This document shows positions 58,897-64,000 of a stretch of DNA of 64,000 bases, in pieces. Source of the stretch: Cantharellus purpuraceus. Its lineage: Eukaryota > Basidiomycota > Agaricomycetes > Cantharellales > Hydnaceae. Both the position numbers and the translations under genes were made by a program. Location: assembly GCA_025174535.1 (NCBI GenBank), contig JALBUN010000013.1, positions 306,907 through 370,906 on the forward strand. Reading direction: 5' to 3'. The number at the start of each line of letters is the position of its first letter. Position 1 is the stretch's first letter. Below the pieces are notes generated by a model, which was not told the DNA's origin, searched no databases, and saw nothing but the letters and a program-made list of their open reading frames with translations.

Positions 58897-60405
58897 TTAT
58901 CCAGCTACTACGAGCTCAATCAATATTGAACTGTGGTGGCCTGGTGGCTCGCCGGGCCGCCAGGACTTTAGATCCTCATACTCGGCTATCCAATCGAGGG
59001 GCATCGCCAAGGTCCACAAACGCTCTTTTGCCTGCACACGACTCTCCGCGTCCGATATGGCTCTGAACATGGCTTCATCGCGCCGCTTTTCCTGTGGCGT
59101 CGCATTCTGCAGCCATCGGGTCGTGCCGAGTGAGTCTGCCGTCTCGTCGTGAGCCCAGATATGTGCAGCGTCATCACCGTAGCCGCCCCGTTGCAAGACA
59201 CGTTTCCACTCGATGGTCTGCGGGTTGACGCACTCCCAGAACGACTACCGCCGGAGTGTGGCCCATGCATCGAGAAGGGTGTCTGGCGCTCGTCCGCGTA
59301 TCACAGCTGCCAAAGCCCGAGCTAGCGGTCCAGCATCCAGCAGACCGTTCATAAGTCCGAGACCACCTGTCCATAGGATTAGATGAAAGCAGGCTAGGAG
59401 GAAAAGGGCCCGGATTTACCGACAGGGTTATTTGAGTGAGCCGCATCCCCGGCCAATACAATTCTGCCTTTGCGAAGCTGTGCAGCGCATCGCTGATGCA
59501 CGTTGTAAGGATTGAATCGAATGAGATCATATTTAATGCTGGGATCGGGCAAAACGTCCTCAAAGCGCTTTGGTAGTTCCCTCTTGATCTCGTCGAGTGT
59601 CATATCAGGTCGCGTCCCGTACGCAATACGCCATAGTTGCTGGGATGGGTCAATTGATACAACCACGGCCCATGTGACGGGGTGGAGAATAAAGTTGCAC
59701 GACGAAAAATCCAAATTTCGAGAAGGGATATATGAGGTTCGTGGCCACGAACTGTTCTTTGGGCCAAGTGAAGCCTTCAAAGTCGATGTTCAACAGCTTG
59801 CGTACGGTGCTCCGAGAGCCATCTGCTCCAATCAGCCAGTCGCATCCTACGTGTGTCTTCTGGCCACTTGAAGTTTGATAGACAACATGCACAGGGCTGT
59901 CGTGGGGCTTTTCATAGGCTTCGATCACCTGCGCGTCGAACAAAACTCGAGCGTTTGGGTATGTCTCGAATCTCGTGAGAAAGACGTTCGCCAACGTCGC
60001 CTGGCCGCAGTTGAGACTTGGTAGCAAGCCTGGGACACCCTTGACTTCGGGGAGGTCCGCAAGACGCTCCTTGCAAGGCCCATCGCCTGCCCAAAATGTA
60101 AACCCCGTCGACTCACTGGCTACAGCTCGTAGGGCATCGTATACACCTGCCTCGATGAGCTCGGAAAGCACAGGAGCTTGATGCCCTATCGCACGCGGGG
60201 AGTCGCTGATTTCTGGTAGGGCTTCTAGTATAAGTACCTGCGCTCAGAGACCAGAATGACCCCCGTCAACAGCCCAACGGGACCTGCCCCACAGATCAAT
60301 ACTTGTACGTGCGAGACGTTTGCGTCACTCTGAACACGCGCATTCCCTGGTTAAGAAAGACGAGGAGCAGACAAACGCTGCAAAACTTACCTCTGGGGTC
60401 GACAT
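58897..60405 (-). pseudogene. Disrupted FAD-dependent monooxygenase (PheA/TfdB-like)
   Basis: Minus strand. The ATG at 60,403-60,405 begins MSTPE. A 61-bp intron (60,330-60,390) follows, then VQVLICGAGPVGLLTG, the Rossmann GxGxxG. After that come EALPEISDSPRAIGHQAPVL, DWLIGADGSRSTVR (the DG motif), RIAYGTRPDMTLDEIK and GRIVLAGDAAHSNNPVG (the GD motif for FAD). A 53-bp intron (59,367-59,419) leads into GGLGLMNGLLDAG. All three signatures of FAD_binding_3 hydroxylases are present. Lesions: a deletion or frameshift near 60,245 between the Rossmann strand and EALPE; one extra base in an A5 run at 59,705-59,709; and a TAG at 59,245-59,247 just before VNPQTIEWKR. Downstream frames stay open to a TAA at 58,897, so decay is recent, or some breaks are assembly errors. 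Intact length would be about 460 aa. Confidence 0.8.
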
Positions 60406-61290
60406 CGTCCTCGAGCTGAAAGCGTTGCCGGCTTACGCTGAATACATTGCATTGCAAATATTCTAATACATTTGATAGTTGGTAAATATGTTGCCGAAGA
60501 CATGGATCATGCTCTTATTTGATCATGGTGCCTACGTTTGAAGAAGTGCCGGGTAACTTAAACGGCACGTGTCAGGGAATCAAGACACGAGGAAGGATAT
60601 CCTAGGTGGTCCATAATTGGCGATGATTATGCAAGGGGGGTAAAGGAGAAGCGGTGGGGTGGGAATCACGGTCGACACTACGCTCACTTCATCCCAAAAA
60701 AAAAAATCAACTACATGATACTGTCAAAGAAACGAAGCAGTTAAGGACCAAGGTTATGACTATGCCAAGATGATGACTTGCGCGATCAAATCGCCAATGA
60801 TTCTCATCGGCGGTCAAACTCCGTCAGATACATACCGGACAGAAGTATTAGGCTGCGACAATAGTTGCAATGAGGGTAGATGCCCGTATAGCCCAGCCCA
60901 GAAGAAGCGCCCCTCTATATAATATACGGCTCTTTATGAGTTTCCAGGGAGATGTCTCGGACCGGCACAAGATGAGAAAAAAAGACAGCAAAGGATAACG
61001 GTATGAAAAGGTAGGAAATCAAGATCAACATGGAGGAATACAAGGGTAATTGCGGTGCTTAAGCCAGCCCAAAGGGCGAGCTGCTAGCCACTAGCCTCAT
61101 CAAAGCACCCATGGGGTCTAGCTCTTAAAGCTTTCCCCTGTGCAAGGGCAGATGCTTTGGATCTCATACACTATGCTAATCATGTTGGGCGGCTGAGTGG
61201 TCAAGAGTGGGAAGGAGTGGATGTGGAGGGGTGGGGGGGCAAGGTGTATTTCATGTGAGGGCCAGTGGGGGAAGGCAAAAAAAGGTGCTC
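60406..61290. other. Intergenic, no feature recognised
   Basis: AT-rich with short homopurine runs (A10 at about 60,696). The region upstream of the monooxygenase start would hold its promoter, but no clear TATA or CCAAT element stands out. Confidence 0.4.
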
Positions 61291-61870
61291 TCAGCAGATG
61301 AGATAAGAGCCACACAAGTTGGATGATGGATTGAGTGATACAAAGGCGGGGGAAGGGATTGAAGACTGGGAAATGGAAGGAGGTTGGAGTCTATAGCGGG
61401 ATTTTGAGTCGTTTGAGGAGGAAGCGCGTTTCGGTTCCGTGTGTAGGTTGCATGCCCCGATGGGGGGCCACGTCCTCCAGGTTCGGGGCCCTGTAATCAC
61501 CAGTGCAACACCTAAACGCTGGCCCGCTTTCAGTTCTCGCGACCCCGCGCGCCACGCCTCATACAACTGCTCTTCCGTCTCTAGCGGTCGCTCCAGGTAG
61601 CCCAGGATCGTCCTCTCTCTTCCCTCATATGGCCCCAGGCCTGCCACATCCCCAGCGGCGCTCCCCGTATCGACGCTGGCACTGCTGGCACTAGGCCTGA
61701 ATACCCACCCAGCGATGTGAAGCCTGATTCAACCGACAATCGTATCCAGATGCACTGGACGCGTCAGAGGGGACAGAGGACGTCTTGCTGCTCTTGTGCA
61801 ACAAGCGGTTCATGAGTGCAAAAGTGGCGTCTTCATCTTCACTGTGAGGGTCACGAATGTTAGCTGGTAG
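61291..61870 (-). pseudogene. Possible exons of an unidentified gene or transposon ORF
   Basis: The minus strand has two coding-like stretches in different frames. One is SEDEDATFALMNRLLHKSSK (about 61,790-61,850). The other is ERTILGYLERPLETEEQLYE followed by AWRAGSRELKAGQRL (about 61,500-61,620). A CAG near 61,715 could be the acceptor joining them. An LTR lies immediately upstream on this strand and may have cut the gene. The family is unknown. Confidence 0.3.
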
Positions 61871-61929
61871 AAAAAAAAAAAAAACACGGCTGGAAGCCAC
61901 AAGCAAGTCAAGCATGACTCCGAGCAGGA

Positions 61930-62680
61930 CGGGTTAGTCCAATCTGTTGAAAAAAATTTTTGCCTTGCTGGGGGGGTGTGTAGAGTAGATTTCAAATAGA
62001 GACAGAGGGAGTTATGGGAACTGTGTGTATGCATAGTCGAATTGTAGATATATCTCAGGAGTATCCTCATACAACGTTTGATGGGATTTGGTGTAGTCTT
62101 CATCTATTATTGACAATTTGAGCAGGGATCAGGAGCAGATGACTTGAATGAGAGTAAATGCTTAATAAAAAATCAACTAGTGGAGCTGAGGCTTCACAAA
62201 CTGGGATTAGAATAGATGTTGCAATATCCTAGTAGAATATGCAAAAGATTGTAGAAAGACGCATTCGTTATGGAGGTATTCCAGATACAAATAGCTCAGA
62301 TACAAGACAACAAAAACAAGTGAGAGGAAATTCTCTAGTCCATTGAATATCTAGCTAGGCATGTTTCATACAAGATATGCATGCTAATGACTCATGATAA
62401 AAGTTCTGTGTCATTTGGATCAAGGGAAAGTGATTTATGATAAAAACAAAATGGGGGGGTGATGTCAAATAGGAAAAAATGGTGAAATAAATCAAAAGAA
62501 AAATTAGGGTGAATGTTCAGATCATTGTGGAGCTTACAGGGGCTCCTCCTTTCCCCTCTCAGTCGTTTCCCCTCATCTCCTTATCCCCTCCTGAGCTCCT
62601 GAGCCTCCTATATGCTCCTATCCCTCCTATCCCCTTTGTTCCCCCCTCTCCTTTTCTCCCCAGAAGTCCAGTTTTCCAAA
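61930..62680 (-). mobile_element. LTR, family B, minus orientation
   Basis: The reverse complement is similar to 17,905-18,620, including the purine-rich AGGAGCATATAGGAGGCTC segment and GACTAGAGAATTTCCTCTCA. It is diverged, with many substitutions and indels. Ends are approximate. Confidence 0.55.
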
Positions 62681-63423
62681 TAACACAATCACAAGCAGTG
62701 GTTCACGCTGTGCATTTGGGATGCACAGCTACCTCAGAAATTGTCTGAGGATGAACCATCGTGCCTGCCCCTGAAGTCATCCTCACGTCCACTCCAGCAC
62801 TCCCATTCAATGCTGTCATGCCTTCCTTCTGAGCAGTAATAGCAAACTTGTGACCGTCGGAGGTCCATGCAGTCATGAAGCATGCATGTGGGGCCATGAG
62901 GGAATGTGTCAAGAGGAAATGTGGTGGTCACTGCAGTATACAAGGGGGTGGGGGTAGAAATCTGACGTGCATGTGTGAGAGACTATAGTTAGAACCCCCC
63001 ATTTCAAACATTTCTGCAATCTATTTTCCCTCTATCCCCATGACTCAGAGCTTTTACTATGGACTCCTAACATGCATATAATGTATAAAACGAGACAAGC
63101 TAGCTGCAAAACAGACCAGATCTTTTTGTCTCCAAGTTTGTTCTGATAACTTACATTTCGGAAGTGATCATGCTGTTCTCCTCATAACTCTTCAAAACCA
63201 CCATCAATTCTCGTAAACTCAATCACATCTGCTTCTTCTTATTCATATCTACCCATCGAATCCACCCGCAAGGCCGTAAGACGCCTATAGGACTTTACGA
63301 ACACGCATATACTCTCCCCTATCACAAGCGCCAGCCCCTATCACTTCCCCTGCATCCCAATTGACATCTAATCGACTTCGGGCCTCGCAAGGCATCGCAC
63401 TTGGGTTTATAATACAGCAGCAG
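62681..63423. other. Transposon-like fragments, nothing intact
   Basis: The minus strand at 62,703-62,943 has two overlapping frames, one with CMLHDCMDLRRSQVCYYCSE, that look like frameshifted transposon protein. The remainder up to 63,423 has no recognisable gene. Confidence 0.3.
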
Positions 63424-63672
63424 CTAGAATACAACAACCACAAGATGCAATCCTGAATCGTTGCTACGGCCGATATACCCAAAGGCATGCTGATCCACCA
63501 ACTCGATGGACTCATGTCCGCCGATAGCATCAATTTTGGATTCACATCTGTTGCAGGCTCCAGTGGCAGTGCCACTAGTCTTGGTAGAAATTGTCTTGGC
63601 AATAGGAAACACAAGCGTGACCCCCAGCCCCAATTTATTATGTATCCCGTCATCAGGAAACGTCCTGAACAA
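63424..63672 (-). pseudogene. C-terminal ORF fragment, probably transposon-derived
   Basis: The minus frame reads FRTFPDDGIHNKLGLGVTLV, PIAKTISTKTSGTATGACNR and ESIELVDQHAFGYIGRSNDS, ending VVVVF and a stop at 63,424. Composition is coding-like and other frames here are not. There is no start within the open stretch and no domain I can name. Confidence 0.3.
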
Positions 63673-63723
63673 AGTGGGCCTGGCACGCAGACTGACTTCT
63701 CATGGCCCTGCGTGGTTTGTTAA

Positions 63724-64000
63724 TCACTCGTGCAGGCCAAATTGTAGAGTACGTTTCCCTCTCCCTTCTACCAAGTGTATTCTTTGTGCTTCACTCACTG
63801 GTGGCTCTCATCCGCAGCTCAAGCCCTTCCGACGTACCAACGCATGGGCCCAGGTGGCTGCGACGTTGATGCTGGCGGGGATGGATGGGGCGGGGGTGGG
63901 TGAGGGAATAGGAGGTGCGGGTCAGGGGGAAATACTCACAATGCAGAGGCAAAGTCGGCATCGCGCACACCGAGGGGCAAGTCCTCAAGACAGATGCCCT
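63724..64000. other. Right window edge, no feature recognised
   Basis: Short overlapping frames only. A guanine-rich stretch (GGGGATGGATGGGGCGGGGG near 63,878) is the only compositional feature. Confidence 0.4.

Noticed and set aside
1..64000. tRNA, rRNA or CRISPR features.
   Set aside because: No GGTTCGA-type tRNA arm with matching acceptor stem, no rRNA-like sequence and no regularly spaced short direct repeats with unique spacers were seen on either strand.

Overview
The window looks like nuclear DNA of a filamentous basidiomycete, most likely an Agaricomycete. The intact genes have many short introns (mostly 50-60 bp) with GT..AG and one GC..AG boundary. The recognisable families are ones expanded in mushrooms: a large F-box-type family, a divergent protein-kinase family, S33 alpha/beta hydrolases, GH16 and FAD_binding_3 monooxygenases. 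The retroelement gag is of a type I associate with Agaricomycetes. All of this is read by eye; I could not assign an order or genus. I found no tRNA, rRNA, CRISPR array, telomere or bacterial-type operon.

Layout. (1) 1-16.4 kb and 38.5-47.6 kb are copies of a roughly 11-kb segmental repeat made of two blocks, here called X (8,826-11,071 and 38,466-40,813) and Y (1-6.6 kb, 11,072-16,425 and 40,814-47.6 kb). In two copies Y runs into the 3' end of an F-box-family gene. The repeat has no clear intact gene but carries internal degenerate tandem repeats. Behind the first Y copy a broken S33 peptidase gene (6.9-8.7 kb) replaces the rest of the F-box gene. (2) 16.4-38.5 kb splits the second copy. 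It is a nest of AT-rich mobile DNA: copies of a ~1.4-kb LTR, a decayed gag-protease region, two 566-bp terminal-inverted-repeat elements in opposite orientation, and a TRIM-like direct repeat. Inside the nest is a non-TE island (29.1-34.8 kb) with one intact kinase-like gene, an unidentified multi-exon gene and a GH16 fragment. (3) 47.65-57.4 kb holds two tandem F-box-family genes on the minus strand. The first is a pseudogene with several lesions. The second (54,409-56,497) is intact, with seven exons and 590 codons. (4) 58.9-60.4 kb is a disrupted FAD-dependent monooxygenase. (5) 61-64 kb holds transposon-like ORF fragments and an inverted copy of a second LTR family.

How it fits together. 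Only two genes look intact from end to end: the kinase-like gene (31,977-33,567) and the F-box-family gene (54,409-56,497). Nearly everything else is duplicated, broken or mobile. This suggests a fast-evolving accessory or subtelomere-like region in which an F-box gene plus flanking DNA was duplicated in tandem and then invaded by retroelements. The observations I think most worth following are an LTR whose upstream region carries an array of TGACTC motifs just ahead of its TATA box, the LTR-bounded gene island, and the X-Y-F-box amplification itself.
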